From the NCBI RefSeq assembly GCF_010500955.1, contig NZ_QVMJ01000032.1, positions 1 to 64,000 on the forward strand: DNA of 64,000 bases, read 5' to 3'. The translations under genes were made by a program, and so were the position numbers. The stretch is from Bacteroides sp. 519 (GTDB lineage Bacteria > Bacteroidota > Bacteroidia > Bacteroidales > Bacteroidaceae). Shown here piece after piece: positions 49,277 to 58,304 of this stretch (positions are counted from its first letter, which is position 1; the number at the start of each line of letters is the position of its first letter). Under the pieces are notes generated by a model that made no database searches, was not told the DNA's origin, and worked only from the letters and a program-made list of their open reading frames with translations.

Positions 49277-52200
49277 ATGAAAAGAATATTACTCTTACTG
49301 TTTACCAGTTTGGTTTTACTGCTGTCTTCGGGTTGTAGTGAAGAGGATTCGAATAGAACCATTACCCCTCCCAACAAAGGAGAAACCTCTACAGAAGTTG
49401 AACTCACGTTGCGCATTCCAAGTATAACGAATCCTGCCACGCGTTTCATTGGCGAGAAAGAAGAGTGCGAAATTAAAGAAGTGAGCGTACTTATATTCAT
49501 TGATAGAGACGACGGAAACGGCGAAGTTTACTTTGCACATTATTATGGTCGTGAAATAGGAGTGGATAAGGCAGCTACGCCTGACGGAGGTGCTACTTAT
49601 AAATTTAAAACACAGCTGAAAAACAGTGAAAATGCCACCGATAAATATCGCTTGGTAGTAATAGCCAATATGCAAACAGCTATACAGAAATTGCTCAACG
49701 CTGGTTCAATCAACACTTCACTAAAAAAAGCACAAGTGCTGGAACTAATACAGTACGAAGTACCAGAAGACGACGGGTGGAATGCCACCTCTACAACTAA
49801 CTATACTCCTCTGCCTTTTTGGGGAGAAACGGGTAAAATCGATTTACCTACCTCGGTACAAAACAATAAGTTAGGTACAATTTATTTATTACGTGCAGTG
49901 GCACGTGTAGATGTAGGTTTGAATTTTTTGAAAAACGGAAACAATAAAATTGATGAAAGCTCTGAGCCGCAAGGATTAAGCAACTTTAAACTGGAAGAAG
50001 TATATGTATATAATGTGAACAAAAAAGGATATGTAGCTTTGGTAAATGGAGCCAATGTAAATACATACTCTGCCACACCCCCTTCTATACCTGCGGAAGG
50101 AAAATATGATACTCCGCTTTCGTATGACATTGCTGACGGCGAATACGGATTGAAGCATACAATTTATATTTCGGAGGCAAATTTAAACGCTGCTTCTATG
50201 ACTTTTGCCAATGCCACCTGTGTGGTGTTGGGAGGTAAATATAATGAAGAAGGCGAGTATGATGGAGAAGACATTTCTTACTACCGGGTTGAGTTTTTTG
50301 ATCCGACTGTTACTGATGCCGACAAGTGGCTGGATATTATTCGGAACCATCGTTATACAATCAATATAACAAAAGTAAATGGATCGGGATACGATACGAA
50401 AGAAATAGCCTTTAAATCGCGTCCGATTAATATGGAAGCCGAAATAGTGGAATGGGAAGAAGGACAGGTTGGTGACGTTATTTTCGATGGGCAATACTAT
50501 CTATCGGTGAACCCTAAGACGGATTTCATCTTTTACAAAGATGGAGATGCAGATGAAGATGCAGATGAGGTGTATATAGAAACCGATGTAGAAGAAGGCT
50601 TTCGGGTGATAGCGATTACCGAAATAGACGAAACAACACCGAACGGCTGGCTTACTATTGGTATTGGTGATGATGACACAGCCGACATTCTTGCAGATGG
50701 ACAGTATTATGGAATAGGCAAAAAAAAGGAAACAGTTGATATTATGGTAGAACAAAATCCTACCAGTGTAGAACGTAAAGGATATATCTTTATTAAAGCC
50801 GGACGGTTGAAGGCTAAATTAACTGTAACGCAAAGAGCATACAATAAAAGAAATTCGGTGTTTAGATTTATATCTTTCTTTACCAACTATGCTGAGGATG
50901 ATCAGATACTGCCTCCGTTAAATGGAACAATAACAGCGAAAGTGCATACCAATATGGATTGGAAATTCTGGACTGATATTAGCGGTGCAAACAATGAAAT
51001 GACGTTACCAACTTCGGTTACACCTCAAGATTATACTTTGGATGTAGATGTTCCAGATAATAAAGCATGGGGTACAGAAGACATTGAGGTTTGGATTGAG
51101 TATCAAAATTTGATTATGCAAAGAATGGTGTATAAACAATTAGGATATTATATAGCAGAGGCTACAGTAAACCAAACAGTTCTTGAACCTCACAATAGTA
51201 CAACTGTAACATGTAGCTTAAGAGGTGTTTACCCTGCAGATGAAGTTAATGTGCGGGTATGGGATACTACCAACGATAAAGAATTGGTGTCTGAAGCCTC
51301 AATTGCCACCGATCATAGCGACAGCGAAGGTACTGGCACAGTAAATATGATTGTTCCTCCCAATGATACATGGACTGAACGTGATGTTACATTCCAATAC
51401 TATAATCCCGAAACATCTGAGTGGGTTGATTTTTCTACAATAACACAAAAAGGCTACAAGGTTACCGATGCCCAAGCAACCGTAGTATATAAAACAGAAG
51501 GAGGAAGCTCTTTTGTTACCATAACAGGTTATCGTCCGGTGCTTCACGTGCGGGCATATGATGATGATAGTGATAAATCCTTGATCGTCGAAACCATGGC
51601 AGCCGGAACACCAAATAGTACAGGTAGCACAACTTTAGTCATTCCTTATGCAACAAGTAACCGTACGGTTATTATCGAATGGTCGACAGATGGCACTGTA
51701 TGGAATACAATTAATGATTTTAGGCAGTATGCATCCATGGCTTCCGTCTTTGCCAAAAGCAACATTGTGTGGACCGGATCAAAACTGACGTTTGCTACAA
51801 CAGAGGCCGAAAATAAAATTATCCCCGCTAACTCTCAAGGGGTAATCTTTAAATGGGGATCATTGGTAGCAATGAACCCAGTGGTAGGACGTGTAGATGA
51901 AAATATTATATATAACCCAGCGGATGCTACTTATTCAACATGGGACGCTATTCCTTATGCAGACGAAATGACTGTATTCGGTAATGATGTGGAGGAAGAG
52001 GATGATTTTGCCACCTATAATAATAATACCGGGTATGATGAAGCTATCAATAAAGGTGATATCTGTCGGTATATATCTGATCAAGGTTGGGTTGCTGATG
52101 ATTGGCGCCTTCCAACAGCGCATGAATGGAGGCAGTTATATGAAGAAAATGAAGATAAAGCAGGTAAAGTTGGTAATTTCTGGCAAACTTCTCCCAGTGT

Positions 52201-52507
52201 TAGTTATGGCTTATTTGCGGTTGGATCGGGTTATTGGATGGGTGATGGAACAAAGTATTGGGGTGGCGATGAAACAGCACCAAGCTTTGGGTTGTATCTT
52301 CCTACCAGTGGTTTATATAGGAAAGACAACACCGATTCGGCTAAATATCAGGAAATGTACGTAGGTACAAATATGATGTATTACTCGGGTACATCTGATG
52401 GTAATGGGAGTGTTTATGCTGTATTAAATATGCTGGATGCCTTTTATGGCATGACGCGCGCCGGTACGGGCAATGACGGCTATGCTGTACGTTGTATCCG
52501 AAAATAG
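49277..52507 (+). CDS. Large fimbrial tip adhesin-like lipoprotein with BACON and FISUMP-type domains
   Basis: This 1076-aa protein has lipoprotein signal ending LLSSGC. An N-terminal fimbrillin-like region (about 30-390) shows STEVELTLRIPSITNPATRFIG and LRAVARVDVGLNFL. A BACON-like domain (about 410-520) ends YIFIKAGRLKAKLTVTQRA, and repeated Ig-like segments follow. The C-terminal lectin-like FISUMP-type domain (about 860-1076) shows DQGWVADDWRLPTAHEWRQLYEE and the closing GYAVRCIRK. The arrangement suits a tip adhesin that meets glycans or host or plant surfaces. It is the last gene of the operon and is followed by a palindrome acting as terminator. Confidence 0.8.
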   Translation: MKRILLLLFTSLVLLLSSGCSEEDSNRTITPPNKGETSTEVELTLRIPSITNPATRFIGEKEECEIKEVSVLIFIDRDDGNGEVYFAHYYGREIGVDKAATPDGGATYKFKTQLKNSENATDKYRLVVIANMQTAIQKLLNAGSINTSLKKAQVLELIQYEVPEDDGWNATSTTNYTPLPFWGETGKIDLPTSVQNNKLGTIYLLRAVARVDVGLNFLKNGNNKIDESSEPQGLSNFKLEEVYVYNVNKKGYVALVNGANVNTYSATPPSIPAEGKYDTPLSYDIADGEYGLKHTIYISEANLNAASMTFANATCVVLGGKYNEEGEYDGEDISYYRVEFFDPTVTDADKWLDIIRNHRYTINITKVNGSGYDTKEIAFKSRPINMEAEIVEWEEGQVGDVIFDGQYYLSVNPKTDFIFYKDGDADEDADEVYIETDVEEGFRVIAITEIDETTPNGWLTIGIGDDDTADILADGQYYGIGKKKETVDIMVEQNPTSVERKGYIFIKAGRLKAKLTVTQRAYNKRNSVFRFISFFTNYAEDDQILPPLNGTITAKVHTNMDWKFWTDISGANNEMTLPTSVTPQDYTLDVDVPDNKAWGTEDIEVWIEYQNLIMQRMVYKQLGYYIAEATVNQTVLEPHNSTTVTCSLRGVYPADEVNVRVWDTTNDKELVSEASIATDHSDSEGTGTVNMIVPPNDTWTERDVTFQYYNPETSEWVDFSTITQKGYKVTDAQATVVYKTEGGSSFVTITGYRPVLHVRAYDDDSDKSLIVETMAAGTPNSTGSTTLVIPYATSNRTVIIEWSTDGTVWNTINDFRQYASMASVFAKSNIVWTGSKLTFATTEAENKIIPANSQGVIFKWGSLVAMNPVVGRVDENIIYNPADATYSTWDAIPYADEMTVFGNDVEEEDDFATYNNNTGYDEAINKGDICRYISDQGWVADDWRLPTAHEWRQLYEENEDKAGKVGNFWQTSPSVSYGLFAVGSGYWMGDGTKYWGGDETAPSFGLYLPTSGLYRKDNTDSAKYQEMYVGTNMMYYSGTSDGNGSVYAVLNMLDAFYGMTRAGTGNDGYAVRCIRK

Positions 52508-52534
52508 GATGAACTTTATTTGTTAAAAGTATCA

Positions 52535-52622
52535 ATATTAACCACGGATTAATAGATTACACTGATTTTTTAATTCTCAGATTATTCTGTGTAACCTGTT
52601 AATCTGTGGTTATTTTGAAAAC
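52535..52622. repeat. Hairpin after the fimbrial operon
   Basis: AACCACGGATTAATAGATTACA is mirrored by TGTAACCTGTTAATCTGTGGTT around TGATTTTTTAATTCTCAGATTATTC. It lies between convergent genes and could end transcription in both directions. Confidence 0.65.
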
Positions 52623-52643
52623 AGTCTTTGTTAATAATCCAAA

Positions 52644-53534
52644 TTAAGGCGAAGACTTATATCTCTTATAATTGCTGGGCGACATCCCAGTCATTTTTTT
52701 GAAGAACTTACCAAAGGATGATTGATCGGGGAAATATAATTTGTCGGCAATCTGCTGAATGTTATTCTCGGTAGAAAAAAGCAGAAGTTTGGCTTCGCCT
52801 AACAGCATTTCGTCAATCCATTTACTTGCACTCATTCCACTTAATTCCTTTAAAACAGCCGAAATATATTGTGGTGTAAGACATAACTGGTTGGCATAAA
52901 ATGTAACACTGTGCTCTTTCCGGATATTCTCGCGCAAAAGATTCAGGAACTTTTTGTATAAATTCTCTTTGTGCGAAAGTAATAGGGAGGGCTTTTCTTC
53001 CATTCGCTTGTAAATGTATCCTGTTAGCTCGTAAAATAAAGCCATGATAAGACAATGAAAAACCCTTTCTTTCGAACTGCTTTGAACCGATTTTACTTTC
53101 CTTTTAATAAGAAAAAATAATTCCAGAATCTCTTCTACCTCTGATGGCGTTAGCTGAAAAACCGGATGTTGACGCACATATAAATAAGTATTTGGAGAAA
53201 ACCCGGTGATAGTAAGATTAAGCAAATCCCGGTTTACACTGATTATTTTTCCATGAAAATTATCACTGATACTTTTTAATGATATAAGGTGTTCGGGAAT
53301 TGTGCGAATAACCATGTTGGGGCCTGCAATATGTGTTTCCTGATCAATAATAACCGACAGCGTGCCCTGTGTTACAATTAAAAGTGTAAGTGTATCTTGT
53401 TTTATAAGATTATGAACAGGAGCAAGAGTGGCAGGGGTTATTTCTGCAATTATAAAATTGTTTTGGTTAAACTCTTCTATCAGCCTGTTTTCCGGTTCGA
53501 GGAATAAAAAATTGATGTCTCTTATTTCATTCAT
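52644..53534 (-). CDS. AraC-family transcriptional regulator
   Basis: This 296-aa protein has an N-terminal cupin-like effector domain (about 20-150; LVNLTITG-type strands with ITPATLAPVHNLIKQDTLTLLIVTQG). The C-terminal AraC DNA-binding domain (about 200-293) has two HTH motifs: VTFYANQLCLTPQYISAVLKE and NIQQIADKLYFPDQSSFGKFFKKMTGMSPSNYKRY. It is a single gene on the minus strand, convergent with the fimbrial operon. It could regulate the fimbriae or the PUL; the sequence gives no direct link. Confidence 0.9.
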   Translation of the reverse strand: MNEIRDINFLFLEPENRLIEEFNQNNFIIAEITPATLAPVHNLIKQDTLTLLIVTQGTLSVIIDQETHIAGPNMVIRTIPEHLISLKSISDNFHGKIISVNRDLLNLTITGFSPNTYLYVRQHPVFQLTPSEVEEILELFFLIKRKVKSVQSSSKERVFHCLIMALFYELTGYIYKRMEEKPSLLLSHKENLYKKFLNLLRENIRKEHSVTFYANQLCLTPQYISAVLKELSGMSASKWIDEMLLGEAKLLLFSTENNIQQIADKLYFPDQSSFGKFFKKMTGMSPSNYKRYKSSP

Positions 53535-53780
53535 ACTTTCTTAAAATCATTTAGTCTACATTATATTATTTGGTTCAAATCAGATTCGAGGAACACGTTG
53601 TAGGGGCATCCCTTGTGGGTGCCCTGATAATGGTTTGCAATGTATCCTATGCATATATTAACCATGCGGCACACATCAGGGCACCCACAAGGGATGCCCC
53701 TACAACGTGTATCTTTTGTTTCAAATCAGATTGGAGTTGAAATATAGACCCCTCTGCCCTTTGAGCACCTCCCCTTTGCA

Positions 53781-54035
53781 GGGCTGTTAAGTTCTCTGCT
53801 CTGAAAGAGCATCCTTTCGATAACCCCGGACAAGCTTGCGTAGTCCGGGGTAGATAAACATCAAAAGCATTAAAACTCTGAAAGAGTTTCCCTCTTTATT
53901 CAGGGACAACTCTTTCAGAGTTGCACTCACTTTGGTATGTCGCCACCCCGGACTGCGCAGGCTTGTCCGGGGTTATCGAAAGGATGCTCTTATCAGAGCA
54001 AAGAAAACTTTACTCAACATAGAACTTAACAGCCC
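53781..54035. repeat. GGGCTGTTAAGTTCT-bounded palindromic element, copy B
   Basis: It is almost identical to 38354-38616, with the same inner arms and the same non-palindromic centre. Differences by eye are a few bases and one short deletion. Flanks CCCCTTTGCA / TGCAGGGG are also inverted. Confidence 0.82.
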
Positions 54036-54118
54036 TGCCCTTTGCAGGGGAAGACGCTATGCAGCACATATTCCATGCCACAGGTTACATCGCACAGCCG
54101 TCCTCCCCTTTGCAGGCA

Positions 54119-54300
54119 GGGCTGTTAAGTTCTATCAATTGCCGTCTGCTTTAGCTGACGGTTGTTAGAAAGATTTCTCTCTTGGCTTTAGCCAAAGTTG
54201 ATTTAGTTTGGCTAAAGCCCAAATTGTTATATCTTTTAGACCGTCAGCTAAAGCAGACGGCAATTGATAATTACTTAATCAACTTAGAACTTAACAGCTC
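54119..54300. repeat. Second element with GGGCTGTTAAGTTCT termini, different interior
   Basis: It shares the termini of copies A and B, but the interior is the CAATTGCCGTCTGC palindrome (54136-54266) found alone at 45241-45368. This shows exchange of cargo between termini. Confidence 0.78.
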
Positions 54301-54375
54301 TGCCTGCAAAGATGCCCAAAGGGCGGAGGGGTCCGTATACACAGCCCCAAACTGAACCCAAAACACTAAAATTTA

Positions 54376-54845
54376 TCCCCTCCCAGAAGTTTAAAATGCA
54401 AAATTTGTCGTCATTCAACACGCGGAGGCTTTATTGCTTTGATTAACAACCTGTTAAAGCGTGCTGGCAAAGTGTGCTGGCAAATATTTTTACAGCACTA
54501 TCAACACGCGAGATGCGCATGAAACAACTAGTTTCATTCTTGTTTTATGCAGTGAAACAAGTAGTTTTCTATGTAGAAAACAAGTAGTTTCATGCATAGA
54601 AAACAAGTAGTTTTCTATATAGGAAACTGTTAGTTTCCTACCGTGAAACCGTTGGTTTCCTACCGTGAAACTGTTGGTTTCCTACCGACAAACTTTTACC
54701 CTCATCAAAGCGTGACGAAATATTTGTAACAACATTCTCAACACGCCATTCAACACGCGTTTAACGCTCTGTTAATCAATGAAATAAAACCTCCGCGTGT
54801 TGAATGACGACAAAATTTGCATTTTAAACTCCTGGGAGGAGGGGT
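54376..54845. repeat. 470-bp palindrome with 22-nt minisatellite loop
   Basis: The arms CTCCCAGAAGTTTAAAATGC...ATTCAACACGCGGAGG and CCTCCGCGTGTTGAATGACG...GCATTTTAAACTCCTGGGAG span about 85 bp each. The loop (about 54521-54693) has seven to eight 22-23-nt units, e.g. AAACCGTTGGTTTCCTACCG, nearly identical to those at 21925-22107 although the arms differ. Confidence 0.85.
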
Positions 54846-54867
54846 TTTGGTTCAAATCAGATTGGAA

Positions 54868-54966
54868 TTGAAACGCTGAGTTACGCTAAGTTACGCGGAG
54901 TTTTTATTTCGATGCCGCATGGAAAATTAAAACTCCGCGTAACTTAGCGTAACTCCGCGTTTCAAC
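54868..54966. repeat. GTTACGCTAA-type decamer hairpin with GATGCCGCATGG apex
   Basis: The left arm ACGCTGAGTTACGCTAAGTT continues into GCGGAGTTTTT. The apex CGATGCCGCATGG is at 54910-54922. The right arm is AACTCCGCGTAACTTAGCG continuing into TAACTCCGCGTTTCAA. Confidence 0.85.
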
Positions 54967-55145
54967 TCAGCCCCTAACTGAACCAAACTCCTAGCGAAGC
55001 CTTACCTCCTTCCATTCTTGAATATAAATCATTTAGATAGCAAAAATAGACAAAATTTCATCTTATTTATTAAAATGACTAAAATATATTCGTTTTTGAC
55101 CAATTTACCCATTAAAAAGAACTTCACTATATTATTATATTTATC

Positions 55146-55153
55146 TAGTTTTG
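55146..55153 (+). promoter_or_regulatory. -7 element of the inositol-lipid operon
   Basis: TAGTTTTG matches TAnnTTTG about 80 nt before the synthase ATG. The upstream -33 region is AT-rich without a clear TTG. Confidence 0.45.
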
Positions 55154-55232
55154 CGAGCAATTGAGTTTTTAAGTCTCAAAAAACTCACGAATTTAAAAAT
55201 TACAAACTCAAATCATTAAATAACGAAGTAAA

Positions 55233-56531
55233 ATGAAAAATGAAATTAAACCTGCTAAAGGCAAATTGGGGGCTTTGATAGTAGGACTTGGGGGAGCAGT
55301 TTCATCAACATTTGTTGTTGGTACTTTGGCTGTGCGTAAAGGTTTGTCTAAACCTATCGGCTCAATCACTCAATTGGCAACAATGCGTTTAGGAAAGAGA
55401 AACGAAAATAATTTTCCAAAAATAAAAGATGTAGTTCCATTAACTGATCTGAATGATGTTGTTTTTGGTGGTTGGGATATATTCTCGGATAATGTATACG
55501 ACTCGGCCGTACACGCCGAAGTGCTTACAAAAGATGATTTGGACGGTGTAAAAGATGAGTTGTTGGCAATTAAACCAATGCCGGCTGCTTTCGATCAAAA
55601 CTGGGTGAAACGTTTACATGGAACACATGTAAAGCAAGCTACCAGCCGTTGGGATTTAATGGAACAAATCCGTAAAGATATCCGCGACTTTAAAGCAGCC
55701 AATGGTTGCGATAGAGTAGTGGTATTATGGTCGGCAAGTACCGAAGTTTATCTACCTCTTTGCGACGAACATCAATCATTAGCTGCTTTAGAACAGGCAA
55801 TGAAAGATAACAAAGAAGATAAGATAGCTCCAAGTATGTGTTATGCCTATGCGGCTATTGCCGAAGGTGCTCCGTTTATTATGGGTGCTCCTAACCTTTG
55901 CGTTGATACTCCTGCAATGTGGGAATTCTCCGAAAAAATGGGTGTAGCTATTGCCGGTAAAGACTATAAAACTGGTCAAACCATGCTTAAAACAGTTCTT
56001 GCACCGATGATTAAGACTCGTATGCTGGGATTGGATGGATGGTTCTCTACAAATATTCTTGGAAACCGCGATGGTGAAGTATTAGACGATCCGGATTCAT
56101 TCAAAACAAAAGAAGTTAGTAAACTATCTGTAATTGATACTATCCTTCAACCCGAATTATATCCTGAGTTGTATGGTAATGTATATCATAAGGTACGTAT
56201 CAACTACTATCCACCTCGTAAAGATAACAAAGAAGGTTGGGACAATATCGACATTGTAGGCTGGATGGGATATCCTATGCAGTTGAAGGTAGATTTCCTT
56301 TGCCGCGACTCTATATTGGCCGCTCCTTTGTGTCTTGACCTTGTATTGTTTGCCGATTTGGCACAACGTGCAGGTATGAGTGGTATTCAAGACTGGTTGT
56401 CTTTCTACTTCAAGAGTCCGATGCACGATTTCGAACATGTGCCCGAGCACGATTTATTCATACAATATACAAAACTTAAAAACACATTAAGACAAATGAT
56501 TGGTGAAGAAACACTCGATTATTTGGATTAA
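55233..56531 (+). CDS. ino1: Myo-inositol-1-phosphate synthase
   Basis: This NAD-dependent enzyme converts glucose-6-phosphate to inositol-1(3)-phosphate, the first step of inositol-lipid synthesis. The 432-aa sequence has the Rossmann start KGKLGALIVGLGGAVSSTFVVG and continues with VFGGWDIFSDNVYDSA and VVLWSASTEVYLP. The catalytic-domain segments GKDYKTGQTMLKTVLAPM and LDGWFSTNILGNRDGEVLDDP carry the lysine and loop residues conserved in the family. It heads a run of same-strand genes for inositol-phosphate transfer, phosphatase and sphingolipid head-group transfer. A strong stem-loop (56567-56600) separates it from the next gene. Confidence 0.95.
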   Translation: MKNEIKPAKGKLGALIVGLGGAVSSTFVVGTLAVRKGLSKPIGSITQLATMRLGKRNENNFPKIKDVVPLTDLNDVVFGGWDIFSDNVYDSAVHAEVLTKDDLDGVKDELLAIKPMPAAFDQNWVKRLHGTHVKQATSRWDLMEQIRKDIRDFKAANGCDRVVVLWSASTEVYLPLCDEHQSLAALEQAMKDNKEDKIAPSMCYAYAAIAEGAPFIMGAPNLCVDTPAMWEFSEKMGVAIAGKDYKTGQTMLKTVLAPMIKTRMLGLDGWFSTNILGNRDGEVLDDPDSFKTKEVSKLSVIDTILQPELYPELYGNVYHKVRINYYPPRKDNKEGWDNIDIVGWMGYPMQLKVDFLCRDSILAAPLCLDLVLFADLAQRAGMSGIQDWLSFYFKSPMHDFEHVPEHDLFIQYTKLKNTLRQMIGEETLDYLD

Positions 56532-56566
56532 ATAGAACTCAATTCATAAGTTTTTTATAATTTTGT

Positions 56567-56600
56567 AAACTTTCTCTTTTCATGGCAAAAGAGAAAGTTT
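56567..56600 (+). terminator. Stem-loop between the inositol-phosphate synthase and PgpA-like genes
   Basis: AAACTTTCTCTTTT, loop CATGGC, AAAAGAGAAAGTTT give a perfect 14-bp stem followed by ATTTGTTTTATT. It is terminator-like, so downstream genes may depend on read-through. Confidence 0.65.
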
Positions 56601-56624
56601 ATTTGTTTTATTAGAAAATTATTG

Positions 56625-57110
56625 ATGGACAAACTGCATAAAAAGCCACCATTCTTTCATTTACTTATCGCATCGGGATTCGGATCGGGATTTTCGCCGG
56701 TTGCCCCGGGAACGGCAGGAGCCCTGTTAGCAACAGTGATTTGGTATATTCTTTATTGCTTTCTTCCTTTCAATGTGCTTTTTGGGGTAACCCTAACACT
56801 TGTACTCCTTTTTACTGTATTAGGAATACATTCATCCAATGTTCTTGAACCCTATTGGGGAGAAGATCCGTCGCGGATTGTTGTCGACGAAATGGTGGGT
56901 GTATGGATACCTCTTTTGGGTGTTCCTGCAGGAAATTACTGGTTTGTGATATCGGCATTTGTGTTATTTCGCTTTTTCGATATTCTGAAACCTTTGGGTA
57001 TAAGGAAGATGGAGAATCTGAAAGGAGGAATAGGTGTGATGATGGATGATATTTTATCCGGTATATATAGTTTGATTATTATATTGATTGCAAGATGTGT
57101 AATTGGATAA
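56625..57110 (+). CDS. pgpA: PgpA-like phosphatase, likely phosphatidylinositol-phosphate phosphatase
   Basis: This 161-aa integral membrane protein is of the PgpA family: FHLLIASGFGSGFSPVAPGTAGALLA at the start, VLEPYWGEDPSRIVVDEMVGVWIPL (acidic metal-binding motif) and RFFDILKPLGIRKMENLKGGIGVMMDDILSG. PgpA removes phosphate from phosphatidylglycerophosphate. In Bacteroides inositol-lipid clusters, a PgpA-like member dephosphorylates phosphatidylinositol phosphate. Here it sits between the inositol-phosphate synthase and the CDP-alcohol transferase, so that role is favoured. The ATG at 56625 is chosen over an adjacent TTG. It overlaps the next gene by 16 nt. Confidence 0.85.
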   Translation: MDKLHKKPPFFHLLIASGFGSGFSPVAPGTAGALLATVIWYILYCFLPFNVLFGVTLTLVLLFTVLGIHSSNVLEPYWGEDPSRIVVDEMVGVWIPLLGVPAGNYWFVISAFVLFRFFDILKPLGIRKMENLKGGIGVMMDDILSGIYSLIIILIARCVIG

Positions 57111-57607
57111 GAAATCTGGCTACTTCGATTTCGAAAAAAGGAGGGATATTTATGTTTATCCGTGCCCAATTCTCTTCGCAGTTGGCTAGTATATCCGATT
57201 TTGTTATTACCATTTTACTTGCAAAACTATTCAACTTTTATTATGTATATGCTACTCTGCTGGGATCGGTTTGTGGTGGTATAATTAATTGTATAATAAA
57301 TTACAAATGGACATTTAAAACCACCGATCTTAAAATACAACATGTAATGGTGAAGTATTTTATTGTGTGGATAGGCAGTATAGCATTAAATACATGGGGT
57401 ACATATTTGATGACAGAGGCTTTGATGCGTATTCCCTGGCTGGTAGATTTTTTAAAACATTATGTTGATGATTTGTTTATTGTTTCTAAAATAGTTGTGT
57501 CTTTGCTGGTTGGTTATTTCTGGAATTATAACCTACACCGGCATTTTGTATACCGAAACAGGAAAATTAAACAGTTCTTTTCTAAAAATAAAGCAGATAA
57601 CTATTAA
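57095..57607 (+). CDS. GtrA-family membrane protein
   Basis: This 170-aa protein has four membrane helices typical of GtrA (about 25-45, 50-70, 88-108, 135-155). Conserved elements include FIRAQFSSQLASISDFVITILLA and NYKWTFK in the middle loop. GtrA-like proteins are thought to flip or transfer polyprenyl- or lipid-linked sugars. A start at 57095 overlaps pgpA by 16 nt; MFIRAQF at 57152 is an alternative that gives a more usual length. Position suggests a role in moving or modifying inositol lipids, which is unproven. Confidence 0.82.
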   Translation: MCNWIRNLATSISKKGGIFMFIRAQFSSQLASISDFVITILLAKLFNFYYVYATLLGSVCGGIINCIINYKWTFKTTDLKIQHVMVKYFIVWIGSIALNTWGTYLMTEALMRIPWLVDFLKHYVDDLFIVSKIVVSLLVGYFWNYNLHRHFVYRNRKIKQFFSKNKADNY

Positions 57608-57617
57608 GATATTATAT

Positions 57618-58304
57618 ATGAAACTCAGAGATTTAGGTCAACAGTTTATTTACAAAATCATTGATCCTTTTATAAAAGGAATGATTAAAATAGGTATTAC
57701 TCCTAATTTTATAACAACTACCGGTTTAGTACTAAATATTGTTGCTGCTGCTGTTTTTATGGTAGGAGGGTATCATGGTGAACGCGGTGATTTTTCGTAT
57801 GTAGGCTGGGGTGGATTTATCATTCTTTTTGCCGGTTTATTCGATATGATTGACGGACGTTTGGCTCGTGTAGGCAACATGAGCTCTACCTATGGTGCCT
57901 TATACGACTCTGTATTAGATCGTTATAGTGAGTTGATTACGCTTTTCGGAATTTGTTATTACCTTATTCTGCAAGGTTACTTTCTTAGTTCCATGTTTGC
58001 ATTTGTTGCCCTGATAGGTTCAATGATGGTAAGTTATGTGCGTGCCCGTGCCGAGGGATTAGGTATTGAATGTAAAGTAGGATTTATGCAACGTCCAGAA
58101 CGAGTTATATTAACCGGAGCAGGAGCAATGCTGTGTGGTATATTTTATTACTTTGCCGGCAATGTAGAAATAACAGTAGATTTTCTTCCTTTTCCTGTTT
58201 TCGAAACAGTGGCAATCTTTGTAATACCTATAGTTATTGTTGCTATATTCTCAAATATTACTGCTATTTCCCGTCTTATCCATTGCAAGAAAGCTTTAGA
58301 TTAG
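57618..58304 (+). CDS. CDP-alcohol phosphatidyltransferase, likely phosphatidylinositol-phosphate synthase
   Basis: This 228-aa membrane enzyme joins CDP-diacylglycerol with an alcohol head group. The full catalytic motif D-x2-D-G-x2-A-R-x8-G-x3-D-x3-D is present: FDMIDGRLAR, eight residues, then GALYDSVLD. Five to six membrane helices follow. In this cluster the acceptor is inositol-1-phosphate, giving phosphatidylinositol phosphate. The start is the ATG at 57618, 10 nt after the GtrA stop; an upstream in-frame extension overlaps GtrA and is rejected. The stop TAG lies in the first unit of the TAGTAGCTAG repeat. Confidence 0.9.
   Translation: MKLRDLGQQFIYKIIDPFIKGMIKIGITPNFITTTGLVLNIVAAAVFMVGGYHGERGDFSYVGWGGFIILFAGLFDMIDGRLARVGNMSSTYGALYDSVLDRYSELITLFGICYYLILQGYFLSSMFAFVALIGSMMVSYVRARAEGLGIECKVGFMQRPERVILTGAGAMLCGIFYYFAGNVEITVDFLPFPVFETVAIFVIPIVIVAIFSNITAISRLIHCKKALD

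Larger units (their letters stand above)
53535..55232. repeat. 1.7-kb repeat-only region
   Basis: I see no gene. In order it holds: a palindrome at 53590-53712 (GTAGGGGCATCCCTTGTGGG arms, half core CCATGCGGC) flanked by direct repeats TTCAAATCAGATT; the GGGCTGTTAAGTTCT element copy B (53781-54035); a second element with the same ends (54119-54300); a 470-bp palindrome with minisatellite (54376-54845); a decamer hairpin with core (54868-54966); then the AT-rich promoter region of the inositol-lipid cluster. Confidence 0.8.

Noticed and set aside
53932..54168. 78-aa plus-strand frame
   Set aside because: It runs through palindromic element B and is composed of repeat DNA.
57495..57617. Upstream start for the CDP-alcohol transferase
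   Set aside because: It would overlap the GtrA gene by more than 110 nt and add non-homologous residues.
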